A stretch of 64,000 bases of DNA from Renibacterium salmoninarum ATCC 33209. Lineage in GTDB: Bacteria; Actinomycetota; Actinomycetes; Actinomycetales; Micrococcaceae. This document shows, in pieces, positions 9,635 to 19,315 of the stretch (position 1 is its first letter; every line of letters begins with the position of its first letter). The stretch spans positions 372,001 to 436,000 of the forward strand of contig NC_010168.1 of NCBI RefSeq assembly GCF_000018885.1, given 5' to 3'. A program made the position numbers and the translations under genes. Under the pieces are notes generated by a model. That model did not search any database. It was not told the origin of the DNA and saw only the letters and a list, made by a program, of their open reading frames with translations.

Positions 9635-10543
9635 ATGAGTCCAGAGAATCACCCGAAGATAAGCAAGGCTGAGCGAACTGCGGCTGCGCGTGAACAAGCA
9701 CGATTGATCCGCGAAGCTGAAGCTAAAAAGCAGAAGCGCAATAGCTGGTTGATTCGTGGCGGCGTTCTGGTGGCCGCTATCGCTGTGATCGCGGTTGTGG
9801 CGCTAATTGTGGTAACCACAATGCGAAACAATGCACCAATTCCCAGCAGCGGCGCCGTGCCAGCGAACATGAACACCTATGGCGGATTCAGTGTTGGCAA
9901 AGACCTGAAGCCAATCGCGCCGACCAACTCGGCCAGCACCGTTGATGCTGATTCAGTCTCACCGAAGCCGACGCCGCAGGTAACGCCCACTCCGGAGCTC
10001 GGCAATGTGGGTATTGCTGCCGCGGCCTCAGGCCAGCCAGTAAGCGTAGTAATCTATCTCGATTTCCTTTGCCTGTTCTGCAAGACCTTTGAGACGAGCA
10101 ACGGTGATGCGCTCAAGCAGCTAGCCAAGGACGGAAAGATCAGCCTTGAATACCGTCCAACGGGGTTGCTTGATCAAAACAGCACCACGAACTACTCTTC
10201 ACGAGCGGCTGCTGCTTCGGCTGCGGTAGCAAACACTGCGCCGGATAAGTACCTTGATTTCTTCGCGAAACTGTATGAGAATCAACCCGCTGAAGGCGGC
10301 GCTGGCCTGAGTAACGATCAGCTCAAGCAGTACGCCAAAGATCTGGGCGTAAACATTGATACGGCGGTGGAGGATAAAACTTACCGTCCGTACGTGAGTT
10401 ATGCGACGGCTCTTTCGCTTGCCAAGGGTGGCGTGACTGGTACGCCAACCGCTTACATCGATGGTCAAGTCTTCAAGTCTCAGACGCAAGATTTCTCTGA
10501 TTTCAAGACCACGCTGCAGACCGCCATCGACGCCAAGAAGTAA
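9635..10543 (+). CDS. DsbA-like membrane-anchored thiol oxidoreductase
   Basis: The 302-residue protein has a basic cytoplasmic N-terminus (SKAERTAAAREQARLIREAE), one membrane helix (about residues 41-63), a Pro/Thr-rich linker and an extracellular thioredoxin-fold DsbA domain. The active site is C146-L-F-C149 (YLDFLCLFCKTFE), and GVTGTPTAYIDG near the C-terminus supplies the cis-Pro loop. Probable role: disulfide formation or isomerisation in exported proteins. AGGA lies 5 nt before ATG 9635. It is the first of two tandem paralogues. Confidence 0.88.
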   Translation: MSPENHPKISKAERTAAAREQARLIREAEAKKQKRNSWLIRGGVLVAAIAVIAVVALIVVTTMRNNAPIPSSGAVPANMNTYGGFSVGKDLKPIAPTNSASTVDADSVSPKPTPQVTPTPELGNVGIAAAASGQPVSVVIYLDFLCLFCKTFETSNGDALKQLAKDGKISLEYRPTGLLDQNSTTNYSSRAAAASAAVANTAPDKYLDFFAKLYENQPAEGGAGLSNDQLKQYAKDLGVNIDTAVEDKTYRPYVSYATALSLAKGGVTGTPTAYIDGQVFKSQTQDFSDFKTTLQTAIDAKK

Positions 10544-10569
10544 AGACCGCAAGCGCAGTACGCAAATCG

Positions 10570-11487
10570 TTGGGGGAACGATGGAAGACCAGAACACACC
10601 GAAAATGTCTCAAGGCGGAGCGGACGGCTGCGGCGCGCGAGCAGGCGCGGCTGGTCCGTGAAGCCGAGGTCAGACGGCGTAAACGCAATGGTTGGTTGAT
10701 TCGTGGCGGTGTTCTTGTCGCGAGTGTTGCGGTGCTTGCTGTTGTGGCGCTGATTGTTCTGACCACAATGCGAAATAACGCGCCGATCGCTGATCGAGGA
10801 CCAGTGCCGGCCAGCAGCAATGCCTTTGGCGGCATGGTTTTCGCTAAAGATAATGCCTTGGTGAAACCTACCTCGGCACTCACCGAGGTGGACAAGAACG
10901 CGTTACCTGCGGCGCCGACGTCGAAACCAACGGCCGCAATTGACCCAGATAAGATCGGCATCGCAGCTGCTCCGGTGGGGCAGCCCATCCAAGTCGTGGC
11001 GTATGTCGATTTCATCTGCGAATACTGCAAGGCGTTCGAGTCAGCGAATGCCTCTGTGCTGAAGAAGTTCCAGGATCAGGGCAACATCACCTTGGAGTAC
11101 CGGCCCGCTGGTTTGCTCGACGGTGCCTCGACGACGAATTACTCCTCACGCTCGGCGGCGGCCGCTGCTTGTGTTGCCGATTCTGCGCCAGAGAAGTATT
11201 TCGATTTCTTCACCTCGCTTTACAAGAATCAGCCGGCCGAAAGCGGGCCCGGCCTGAGCAACGATCAACTTAAGAAATACGCCAAGGATGTGGGAGCCGA
11301 CATTGGCTCCTGCTTAGATGCTGGAACGTATCGCCCCTTGGTGCAATACATGACTAGCCAGGCCTTAGCGCACGGCATTTCATCGACTCCGACGGTGTTT
11401 GTAGACGGAAAACCTTACAACTCCAAAGTCCAGGGGTTTGCCGATTTTGAGCCGTTTGTGCAGAGTGTGATTGACGCTAAGAAGTAG
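10570..11487 (+). CDS. Second DsbA-like thiol oxidoreductase, 5' end probably frameshifted
   Basis: Paralogue of the preceding gene with the same layout: basic N-terminus, one helix, linker, DsbA domain with CEYC active site (codons at 11017-11028) and the cis-Pro loop GISSTPTVFVDG. The natural start by homology is ATG 10581 (MEDQNTPKMS, preceded by GGGGGAACG as in the first gene), but an extra C at about 10611 throws that start out of frame; without it the protein continues SKAERTAAARE exactly as in the first copy. The open frame can only start at TTG 10570 or later. Expression may be low or lost. Confidence 0.8.
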   Translation: MGERWKTRTHRKCLKAERTAAAREQARLVREAEVRRRKRNGWLIRGGVLVASVAVLAVVALIVLTTMRNNAPIADRGPVPASSNAFGGMVFAKDNALVKPTSALTEVDKNALPAAPTSKPTAAIDPDKIGIAAAPVGQPIQVVAYVDFICEYCKAFESANASVLKKFQDQGNITLEYRPAGLLDGASTTNYSSRSAAAAACVADSAPEKYFDFFTSLYKNQPAESGPGLSNDQLKKYAKDVGADIGSCLDAGTYRPLVQYMTSQALAHGISSTPTVFVDGKPYNSKVQGFADFEPFVQSVIDAKK

Positions 11488-11555
11488 CCGATTCCTTAAC
11501 TTCATGCGAGCTGGGCTAAGATTGGTGCGGCGGTTTCAGTAGTGGCCGCACACCC

Positions 11556-11629
11556 GCCTCCTTAGCTCAGCTGGCCAGAGCACCTGTCTTGTAAACAGGG
11601 GGTCACCGGTTCGAATCCGGTAGGAGGCT
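11556..11629 (+). tRNA. tRNA-Thr (TGT anticodon)
   Basis: A 74-nt cloverleaf: acceptor GCCTCCT pairs with AGGAGGC, D-arm GCTC/GAGC, anticodon stem CCTGT/ACAGG with loop CTTGTAA (anticodon TGT, reads ACA), T-arm ACCGG-TTCGAAT-CCGGT. The discriminator is T and CCA is not encoded in full. The acceptor, D, anticodon and T stems all pair without mismatch. Confidence 0.95.
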
Positions 11630-11634
11630 CAGTA

Positions 11635-11683
11635 AAAATCCCCGCTGTTCCAGGCCCTAGTGGCCCGAAACAGCGGGGATTTT
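11635..11683 (+). terminator. Rho-independent terminator after tRNA-Thr
   Basis: A 15-bp perfect inverted repeat (AAAATCCCCGCTGTT at 11635-11649 with 11669-11683) ends in TTTTGTTG. It starts 6 nt after the tRNA and likely also ends transcripts from the DsbA-like pair. Confidence 0.9.
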
Positions 11684-11741
11684 GTTGTCTCCAGTGAAAC
11701 TTTCCCGGCTCCGAAAAAATTCATCGACCAGCATAAAAAAT

Positions 11742-11771
11742 GGTCCCGCACCCGGGGAAGGGTGCGGGACC
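11742..11771 (-). terminator. Terminator for the small membrane-protein gene on the minus strand
   Basis: GGTCCCGCACCC (11742-11753) pairs with GGGTGCGGGACC (11760-11771) around a 6-nt loop. The run of six A just left of it becomes a T-tract in the minus direction, so it terminates leftward transcription from 12033-11878. Confidence 0.85.
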
Positions 11772-11877
11772 GATCCGCATCAACGCTCGTCGCCAGGGAC
11801 ATTGTCAATAGCCGGGGTCAGAATGTCTATCCCAGTTTATCCCATTTGTTGTATAAATTGAAGACTCGCCGGTGTTG

Positions 11878-12033
11878 TTAGCGGTTTGAATTTCGCTTGA
11901 GCCAGCCAAAGGCTGCCGTTGCGAGGAATAATATAACGCCGACCACGGCGAGCCAGAAAAGCCCTTTGATGAGGAAGCCTAGGACAACCAGGCCAATCCA
12001 GACGACCAAGATGATAAGAATGATTTGCAACAT
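11878..12033 (-). CDS. Small hydrophobic membrane protein, 51 residues
   Basis: ATG 12033 to TAA 11878-11880 encodes a very hydrophobic 51-residue peptide beginning MLQIILIILVVW and ending WLKRNSNR: two membrane segments (about residues 3-22 and 25-43) with a basic C-terminus. I recall similar short hydrophobic proteins in Arthrobacter relatives, but the function is unknown to me. A terminator follows in the right orientation, which supports an expressed gene. A TCGGGT hexamer repeat lies directly upstream. Confidence 0.7.
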   Translation of the reverse strand: MLQIILIILVVWIGLVVLGFLIKGLFWLAVVGVILFLATAAFGWLKRNSNR

Positions 12034-12045
12034 TGCAATAGTTTA

Positions 12046-12069
12046 TCGGGTTCGGGTTCGGGTTCGGGC
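12046..12069. repeat. Hexamer tandem repeat (TCGGGT, four units)
   Basis: Four head-to-tail TCGGGT units (the last TCGGGC) lie 13 nt upstream of the start of the small membrane-protein gene, in its probable 5' leader or promoter. Copy-number change here would alter promoter or leader spacing. Confidence 0.8.
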
Positions 12070-12161
12070 TGGTCTCGATCAGAAAAATCGTCAGCAGCCT
12101 ATTCACGGGCGTCGAAGCAGAATACTCTGGCAGAGTTAGTAATTATTGGGTAACGCGATGG

Positions 12162-12878
12162 TTGTTCAGGAGAATAGTGGACGGTATTAATCCGAGCGAA
12201 TGGCGTCCTCAGCCTCAGGCGAGATTGGAGTCGGTTCCTAAAAAATCTCCGACGCCGTGGCTAGTGCTCGGTGGGATGGTTTTAGTATCTGCTTTGGGCT
12301 TTGGCCGGGGTTTTGCTGGTTTCTTGCTGATCCTTGCGATTCTGACTTTTGTGCTCGCGCTTGGTGCCTTTATCGCCGGAAGCGGCCGCTGGATCTGGCT
12401 CGCGAATAGAGCGCAGGCGGGTTTTGCTGCAGGCGGCGCATTGCTCGTGCTGATCATTTCCCTCACTGTTGCCGCAATCACGGTGCCCTCTGCGCATGAA
12501 GCAGCAGCGTTACCTCCAGCCAGCGTCTCATCATCAAGCTCCACAAGCTCAACCTCACCGCCAGCAAGTTCTGCTCGTCCGTCAACAACGCCGTCTGCCG
12601 CAATAACCTCCGCCGAGCCGGTTCCGCTAGTTCAGCCGCCAGTTACTCCGGCGCCGGCTATCCAACCGCCGGTGCAGCCAGTCCCCGTCCAACCTGTGCC
12701 GCCGCCGGTTCAGCAACCTGTGCCGCAACAGCCAGCTAGCGTCTATTACCCGAATTGTGACACGGCCAGAGCAGCGGGGGTTGCACCGTTACATCGAGGA
12801 GATGCGGGTTATCGTCCCGAACTCGATCGTGACAACGACGGCATCGCCTGCGAGCCGAAACCCAAGGGCAAAAAGTAG
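12162..12878 (+). CDS. Membrane protein with C-terminal excalibur calcium-binding domain
   Basis: The 238-residue product has three hydrophobic segments in the first 115 residues, then a long Ser/Thr and Pro/Val/Gln-rich linker (about 120-190). It ends in an excalibur domain (YYPNCDTARAAGVAPLHRGD...DRDNDGIACE), whose DxDxDG loop binds calcium and whose two Cys are conserved. The excalibur domain is therefore probably outside the membrane. TTG 12162 is the first in-frame start; a nearby ATG at 12158 is out of frame. Specific role unknown. Confidence 0.8.
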   Translation: MFRRIVDGINPSEWRPQPQARLESVPKKSPTPWLVLGGMVLVSALGFGRGFAGFLLILAILTFVLALGAFIAGSGRWIWLANRAQAGFAAGGALLVLIISLTVAAITVPSAHEAAALPPASVSSSSSTSSTSPPASSARPSTTPSAAITSAEPVPLVQPPVTPAPAIQPPVQPVPVQPVPPPVQQPVPQQPASVYYPNCDTARAAGVAPLHRGDAGYRPELDRDNDGIACEPKPKGKK

Positions 12879-12890
12879 CGAGTATCGGTC

Positions 12891-14293
12891 TCAGCTGGGA
12901 TTGATCTCGGCCAGGCTTCTGTTTGCAGTTTTAGGTCCAAAGAGCACGATTGAAGAGCAAGCGATCAGCAACGCTGCGGCGACAATTGAAAATGCTGCCG
13001 GCGGTCCCCAATTATCCAGCACCGGCAACAAGACAAAAGGCAAAGCGGCAGTGCTGAGCCGAGAGACTGAATACCCCCAGCCGACGGCCGTGACACGAGC
13101 CTCGGTGGGAAATATTTCGGCTTGATAGATGTGGTAAACGTTTGAGAACACGTTGTTTGCTAACACGATCAGGAAGCCAAAGGCGATGATCAGTGTTGAG
13201 CTCGGGCCCAGCGCGAAACCTAGGCCCGATAATGCCATCGCTGCCATTGAACCTATGAGCAGAACTCGGCGACTGAACGCTTGAATAAGCGGTGTGGAAA
13301 TCAAAGACCCGGTGGGGTAACCCAATAACGCCAGCGCAGTGAACAGCAACGAATTTTGCGTAGTCTCGCCATGACTGAGTAAGACCAAGGTGGAAAGCAC
13401 GCTGAAGCCGTAGTAACCGAATGTTTGGAAGAGGTGAAAGGTGGAAAGCATCGCCAAGCGCTTGGCATACATCGGCTTGCGAAGTTGCTGCCAGCGGGCA
13501 GAAAGCGAACCCTTCTTCGCGGCCGAGGACACTACGCGATGATCGATGCGAATCGGATCGACGCGGACTTCTGCACCCTCTGCAAATGCTGTCAAAGCAA
13601 TCTTGGCTTCATCCCAGCGTCCCATTGCGGCCAACCAGCGTGGCGATTCGATCAGGCTGCCTTTGACAAAAAGTGCGAGTAGCCCGCCAAGGCCGCCTAG
13701 AACCAATAGCCAGCGCCAGCCGTTGTCGCCTAGGTTCTGCGGACTTGTAAGTCCTAGAGCCAAGAACCCTACGAAGGGGACTGCAAGAAACGAAATCGTA
13801 TAGGCCCAACTTGCCAGCCAGCCCCGGTGTAATTTCGGCAGGATCTCCTGTAGGTATGAATCAGCAACCGGATACGGTGCCCCCAGGCCGATGCCAGCGA
13901 TGGCTCGAATGACTACCAAGATCCAAAAAGAGGGCGAAAGGCTGCGACGATCGACCAAATCGAGTACCAAAGCAGGTTAAAAATAAAAGCCTTTTTGCGT
14001 CCGATCCGGTCGGCAATTCCGCCAATCACGGCAGATCCTACGAACATGCCGATAAAAGTCCCGGCAAGAAGCGCGCTCAGTTCCGCTTTTTCGCTAATGA
14101 TGAAGCTTGTCTTCATGCATTGGCTGATTGTGCTGCTCAAGAAAATGCCATAAAGATCGAAAAACAAACCAATCCCGATGGCAATGACGACGCGCCAGTG
14201 CGTCCGCCCTACGGGCATCCGTTCAAGCTGCTCTTCGATGGTGCTTCCTTGAAGAGCGGAATCATGGGCAAAGTTCGACTCTGAATTTGCCAA
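12891..14293 (-). pseudogene. MFS transporter (metabolite:H+ symporter-like), frameshifted
   Basis: Twelve-helix major facilitator permease. The N-terminal part from ATG 14293 has FFDLYGIFLSSTI and the loop GGIADRIGRKKAF. The rest carries ESPRWLA and late helices ending in SLAEINPS. A base is missing in the T-run (plus-strand AAA at 13937-13939): the upstream frame ends AAFRPLFGSW while the intact reading would be AAFSPSFWILVVIRA. This leaves a protein of about 460 residues split after helix 3. It is related to the metabolite:H+ symporter/niacin-type branch; substrate unknown. Confidence 0.85.
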
Positions 14294-14532
14294 TTATCAC
14301 TCCATTCAAACAATCGCTGCGGGCAAGTGAAGCGATCTTCGAAATCCAGATTGCTATTACCTTGTCCGTCACGCGTCGGTTCCGCAGAAAAATCTACCCG
14401 CTCCTGGACGATTGAGCTCCATCTGAGTGAATTATCTTCATAACTGTTTTTCGCATCGTCTTGGCTGAATATCACTATTAAGTGGCAAGTTACCTCCTAT
14501 CCGCCGCGAGTAATTTCTCATAAAATTGACCA

Positions 14533-16081
14533 GTGACTTTGCCACTAATCTCAGAATCCGCGGCGGAAGCCACTGCCCAATCACCTGTACCTGCCCGGGT
14601 AAAGGCAACGAAGTCAACGGCGGGAAGAGCGCTGCGTAGCTATCTTCGGCCACGCTGGAAAGGCATTGCTGGTGCCGCCGGGCTTTTCAGCGGACACCAG
14701 CTGGGCGAAGCCATGGTGCCGGTATTGATCGGCCTGGTGGTAGACCACGCGATTCGGGTCGGTGCCGGTTCTGATCTTCTGGCTGGCCGTCGTCGGGCTG
14801 GTATTCCTTTTCCTTTCACTGAGTTATCGGTTCGGTGCCCGGCGCAGCATCATCAATAAGCAAGGCATCGCGCACGATCTTCGGATCCAATTACTAAGCC
14901 GCGAACTTCAAGGCAAGAACCGCGGCACTCATAAGACCGCGGGTGAGTTGCTCAGTATTGCTAGCTCGGACACTCATCGGGTTGGTGATTTTGCTGGCAC
15001 GGTGTCTTTTGGCATGGCCGCAATAGCAATTATTGTCTTTGCAGCCTGGCGGTTGTTCACTACTTCATGGTTGCTCGCGTTGGTGGTGTTGCTCGGGGCG
15101 CCACTGCTGCTGGCTCTGGTGAGTCTGCTGTCCCGAAAGTTCGAGGGCCACAGCGCGCAAGAGCAAGAAGCAGCTGCGGTAACAGCCTCGCTAGCTACCG
15201 ATTATCTTAAAGGTCTGCGCACGCTTAAAGCGCTGGGAGCGGTGCAAAACGCGTCAGTGCGCTATCAAGATCAGTCCCAAATAGCCAAATCATATGCGGT
15301 TCGAGCTGCGGGCAGTCTTTCAGTCCTTAGCGGCCTCACCGTTTTCATCAACGGGATATATCTTGCCGCGATCGCTTTGATCGGCGGGAACCTGGCTATT
15401 GCCGGACAGATGAGCATCGGTGACTTGGTTGCCGGGCTGGGACTGGCCCAGTTACTTCTTGGGCCGTTGCAGGCATTATCGAGCACCGGAAGTCTGGCTG
15501 GGCAAGCACGAGCCTCGGCAGCGAGGATCAGTGCGGTGCTCGATGCGAAAGTGCCCGCACAGCCCCAGCGCGGAGCGAAACAGCGACACCATAGTAGCGA
15601 GATCATTGGCTTGGTCGGCGTATCTGTGGCAACGCCAACGGCATCAACGGACTTTGTCGAGTCACTTCGGCACGAATTCGGTTCGGCAATTCTCATTGAC
15701 GCGCATCACACCGTGTTGTTCAACGGCACGCTGAGGCAGAACGTTGCCCTTGCAGCTGGCGCGAAAGACCACGTGGCAGCCGCTATTGCCGCTGCTGCGC
15801 TCGCCGATGTCATCGAGTCGCTTCCTGAAGGTTTGGACTCTGGGATAGGCGACGACGGTCAATGGCTCTCTGGCGGCCAGCGACAGCGAGTTGACTTGGC
15901 TCGTGCGCTCGCAGCGAACCCCGAAATATTAGTTTTGCAGGACCCAACCTCAGCCGTCGATTCAGTGACCGAAGCGGATATAGCGCAGGGAATTAAGACC
16001 ATGCGTTCGGGGCAGACCACAGTACTCATGACAGATAGTCCCGCATTATTGGCGGTATGTGACCGGGTGATTCGACTATGA
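14533..16081 (+). pseudogene. ABC exporter subunit 1 (membrane domain plus degenerate ATPase), frameshifted
   Basis: Fused membrane and ATPase subunit of a heterodimeric exporter, from GTG 14533. The first helices (GEAMVPVLIGLVVDHAIRVG) are followed by an indel near 14762, after which PVLIFWLAVVGLVF continues in another frame. The ATPase half lacks a Walker A P-loop: where GxxGxGKS is expected it reads SSEIIGLVGVSVATPTA. It keeps an intact signature WLSGGQRQRVDLARAL and a Walker B with Pro in place of the catalytic Glu (ILVLQDPTSAVDS). That degeneracy complements its partner and is probably ancestral; the frameshift is recent damage. It overlaps the next gene by ATGA. Confidence 0.85.
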
Positions 16082-17880
16082 GCGAGCTACAGCAAGTCAA
16101 CGGCGTTATGGCCCAATCAGACCTGCTTCCGCGGGCTTCGGCGCGCAGCGCTTTTGGTGAATTGCTTCGCTGAGCTAGACCTTGGACGGGCAGCGGCATA
16201 GTTGCCGGCGGGGCGCTGTTATTCGCTTCAGCCTCGGCGCTTGCGGTACCACTCGGAGTCGGTTTGATTGTCGACGTCGTCACCGGTGTGAGACCGAAAG
16301 AATATTTCTTCTGGGCAATCGCCGCCTTAGTTCTCGCCGCCGCACTGGGCGGAGTCTGTACCTGGCTCGGTGGGAAATTCATGGCGAAATTCAGTGAAAA
16401 CGCGCTGGCGCAGCTTCGCCAGAAAGTGTTGGCGCATGCGCTCAGAATTCCGCTGGGTCGAATTGAGAAGGCCGGCGCCGGTGATTTGATTTCCCGGGTC
16501 AGCACCGACGTCGAGCGGGTATCGATCGCTGCCCAAGGCGGACTGGCACAGTTTGTCTCCGCGGGGCTATCGATTACTTTGACGGCGCTGGGACTTGCCA
16601 CCTTGGATTATCGATTCGCACTAGCTGGTCTGTGTGCGGTGCCAATTCAAGCGTGGACGCTATGGCGATACTTGCGTAAGTCTGCGCCGATCTATACCGA
16701 GCAACGCCTCGCCGAAGGTGAGCGTGCCCAAGAAATTGTGCAAAGCCACCACGGCCGCAGCACCATTGAAACCTTTGGGGTGGTGGCGCAGTTCATGTCG
16801 CGAGTGTCGGCAAGCTCGCAGCGCACCGTCAGCTTGGAGCGCTCGGCGACGCGAGTTCTCACGATCTTCTTTGGCAGGCTTAACTTTGCCGAACTCATTG
16901 GTCTCGGAGCGATTCTGGCAACTGGTTTCTTCCTTGTCAGTAGCAATCAGGTGAGCCTTGGAGCTCGCGCGGCGGCAGCGTTGTTCTTTTCGCAGCTCTT
17001 CAACCCGATCAACGTTGTGCTTGGCCTGTTCGACGTCGTCCAGCAAGCCGGTTCCGCGTTGACTAGGTTGGTAGGGGTCCTGCAGGTAGCTGTGCCCACT
17101 CAGCCAGGTTTAGCAGCGAACTCAACGGATCCGTCCGCAGCCGCGACAATTTCGGTTCAACAGCTGACCGTGAGTGACCGGGCCGGGCATCCGGTGCTAC
17201 ATCAAGTAAGCCTTGAAGTGGCAGCTGGCGAGCATGTTGCGATCGTTGGCAGCAGCGGCGCGGGCAAAAGCACCTTGGGCTCGGCCATCAACGGAGATCG
17301 CGAAACGGATTCTGGCAGGATTCTGCTGCGCGGCATTCCGCTGGCAAATCTGGGTGAGGCGCAATTGCGGCTTTCAGTCGCCTCCGTCAGTCAAAAGACG
17401 TATGTTTTTTCGGGCACATTGGCAGATGATTTGCGATTAGCTAAGCCCACGGCAACTGACGCGGACTTGTTAGGCGCCCTGCAAACGGTTGGTGCGCAAG
17501 ATTGGGTGTTGGCACTGCCAGAAGGTCTAGCGACGAGCGTAGGGTCGGGCGGGCGGCAGCTCAATGCCGCCCAAGAACAGCAACTTGCGCTGCCTCGCTT
17601 AGCGCTGGTTGGCCCTGGTGTGGTTATTTTGGATGAAGCCACAGCCGAAGATACCGCAAACTCACGCGACCTAGAACGGGCTGCAGCCAAGGTGATTCAA
17701 GGTAAGACGGCAATTCTCATTGCCCATCGATTATCGCAAGCCGCTACTGCGGATCGGGTGGTGATGATGTCTGAGGGGCGGATCGTTGAGGTGGGTACGC
17801 ACGAGGAGCTGTTGGCCGCTGGCGGCAGGTACTGCACCTTGTGGCATGCCTGGGCGGCATCTACTCAGGAATCGGCGTAG
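16078..17880 (+). pseudogene. ABC exporter subunit 2 (membrane domain plus ATPase), nonsense codon
   Basis: Partner of subunit 1; ATG 16078 overlaps its stop. TGA at 16171-16173 interrupts the frame after GELLR and the frame then continues through six helices (from IVAGGALLFASASALA) to the ATPase. Here Walker A GSSGAGKST, Q-loop VSQKTYVFSGTL and Walker B VVILDEATAE are canonical. The signature is replaced by LNAAQEQQLALPR, so it cannot form a standard SGGQ. With subunit 1 this would make one canonical composite ATP site. A restart downstream (for example GTG/TTG near 16264) would lose the first helix region. Confidence 0.85.
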
Positions 17881-17889
17881 CCTAATGGC

Positions 17890-18132
17890 ATGAACAGCCA
17901 AGAGATCCACGAACACATTTCAACTCTCGTAGAGCGCGAGCAAGAGCTGCGCCGTGTTGCACCTTCTGAGGGTGAGTCCACCGAGCGGGCTTCCGAATTG
18001 AAGAGCATTGAAGTTCAACTAGATCAGTGCTGGGATTTATTACGTCAACGCCGGGCCCGGATCGATGCGGGCGAAAACCCCAACGAGGCAAGCCTACGTT
18101 CGGTCTCAGGAGTAGAGGGCTACCGGCAGTAG
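17890..18132 (+). CDS. DUF2630 family protein
   Basis: An 80-residue, charged, mostly helical cytoplasmic protein with the family's strongly conserved core VQLDQCWDLLRQRRARIDAG followed by NPNEASLR...VEGY. Starts at ATG 17890, 9 nt after the exporter stop, so it may share that transcript. Function of the family is unknown. Intact. Confidence 0.88.
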   Translation: MNSQEIHEHISTLVEREQELRRVAPSEGESTERASELKSIEVQLDQCWDLLRQRRARIDAGENPNEASLRSVSGVEGYRQ

Positions 18133-18192
18133 ATTCCTGCTGCGAGCAAAAGTGCATCGGCCTACAAGAATCCGACGTTTACGTATTGCAAA

Positions 18193-18966
18193 TTATTTAT
18201 CGAGATTTTCTGCAGCGGAACGCACTAACGATTCATCGGTGATGAAGTAACGATTCGGATCGCCTTGGTCGGCTGAGCCCAAGGCAACAGCCGACGCCGG
18301 TACTGACGGACCGCTGATTTTGGCGGATAGATGCACTGCATCTATCCGTGCGCGGCCAATCAATACCGGTATATCTTCGGGCCGAACACCGCCGCCAGCC
18401 ATGATTTCAACCTCCGTATTCAGCGATTTCATTTGTTTCAGCACAGCAAGCCCATCAATTGCTCGATGCGCCTGGCCCGAGCTGAGCACGCGATGCACGT
18501 TCAAACCAGCAAGCGTTTTCAGAGCAGCTATCGGATCAGCCACATGATCGATGGCCCGGTGAAAAGTAATGACGGTGTCTGCGGATTGATCGAGAACCGC
18601 AGCGATGAGCCTGCTGGTTGCGGGTACGTCGATCGTCCCATCTCGCCGCAAAGCCCCCAGCACTACGCCAGCAACGCCTTGGCGGGCAAGCATCCGCGCC
18701 TCGCGCTCGGCGGTTGCGAGCTCGGATTCGTCATAGTGGAAGTCGCCGGGCCGGGGCCGGAGCGAAACGTTTACCGGCAGCGTTCCGGCTTCCATGCAGG
18801 CGTCCACTAATCCGGCTGAAGGAGTCAGCCCGCCGAGCTCTAGCCCACTGCACAATTCAACCCGATTCGCTCCTCCTGCCTGCGCAGCTGCGGCACCGGA
18901 CGCGGAGGCAATGGCGATTTCGAGCTGTACTGCTCGGATTGGTTGCACAGGGACCTGCGCCGTCAT
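18193..18966 (-). CDS. cutC: Copper homeostasis protein CutC family
   Basis: TIM-barrel protein of the CutC family. Conserved pieces are QLEIAIASASGAAAAQAGGANRVELC, GGLTPSAGL, the metal-site stretch NVSLRPRPGDFHYD, TFHRAIDHV, RVLSSG and IMAGGGVRPEDI. The family was linked to copper tolerance in E. coli, but its reaction is not established. Start chosen at ATG 18966 (MTAQVPVQ); an in-frame ATG at 18999 is possible. Intact. Confidence 0.88.
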   Translation of the reverse strand: MTAQVPVQPIRAVQLEIAIASASGAAAAQAGGANRVELCSGLELGGLTPSAGLVDACMEAGTLPVNVSLRPRPGDFHYDESELATAEREARMLARQGVAGVVLGALRRDGTIDVPATSRLIAAVLDQSADTVITFHRAIDHVADPIAALKTLAGLNVHRVLSSGQAHRAIDGLAVLKQMKSLNTEVEIMAGGGVRPEDIPVLIGRARIDAVHLSAKISGPSVPASAVALGSADQGDPNRYFITDESLVRSAAENLDK

Positions 18967-19087
18967 TGAATAGAAACCGCTTGGATTGACATGGTGCATT
19001 GAACATCTGGATTGATGTCAGTTGCTATGTGGCGCCTTATTGTGTTGGCAACGCGGGAAATGACTTCCGGTGTTCGGCGATCAACAC

Positions 19088-19315
19088 TCACGCCGACCCG
19101 AGCAATAATTCGTAGGCCATCATTCTTTTTTCCACGGCAACGGTTCGTACTGGCGGTGCGTCTTTACCACTGACAAAGGCAACTAATTGATCGGCGGCCG
19201 AGCTGAGCACGCTTTGTGGTGGGTACAGCTCAGTAATGCCGTCTACGCCCGGGACAACTTCATTGAGGGCGTCAATCAGTGCTGTCGAGCTGGGTAGAGG
19301 CTGTTCCTCGTTCAC
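19088..19315 (-). CDS. Small protein at the end of the sigma/Asp23 operon, unknown
   Basis: A 75-residue product whose ATG overlaps the stop of the preceding zinc-finger/Asp23 gene (ATGA). I do not recognise a family. Visible pieces are an acidic N-terminus, EVVPGVDGITELYPPQ and VRTVAVEKRMMAYELL. Placement by translational coupling behind an Asp23-type gene suggests it works with it. Small proteins with PGVxxIxxLYPP occur, to my recollection, next to actinobacterial Asp23 genes. Confidence 0.65.
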   Translation of the reverse strand: MNEEQPLPSSTALIDALNEVVPGVDGITELYPPQSVLSSAADQLVAFVSGKDAPPVRTVAVEKRMMAYELLLGSA

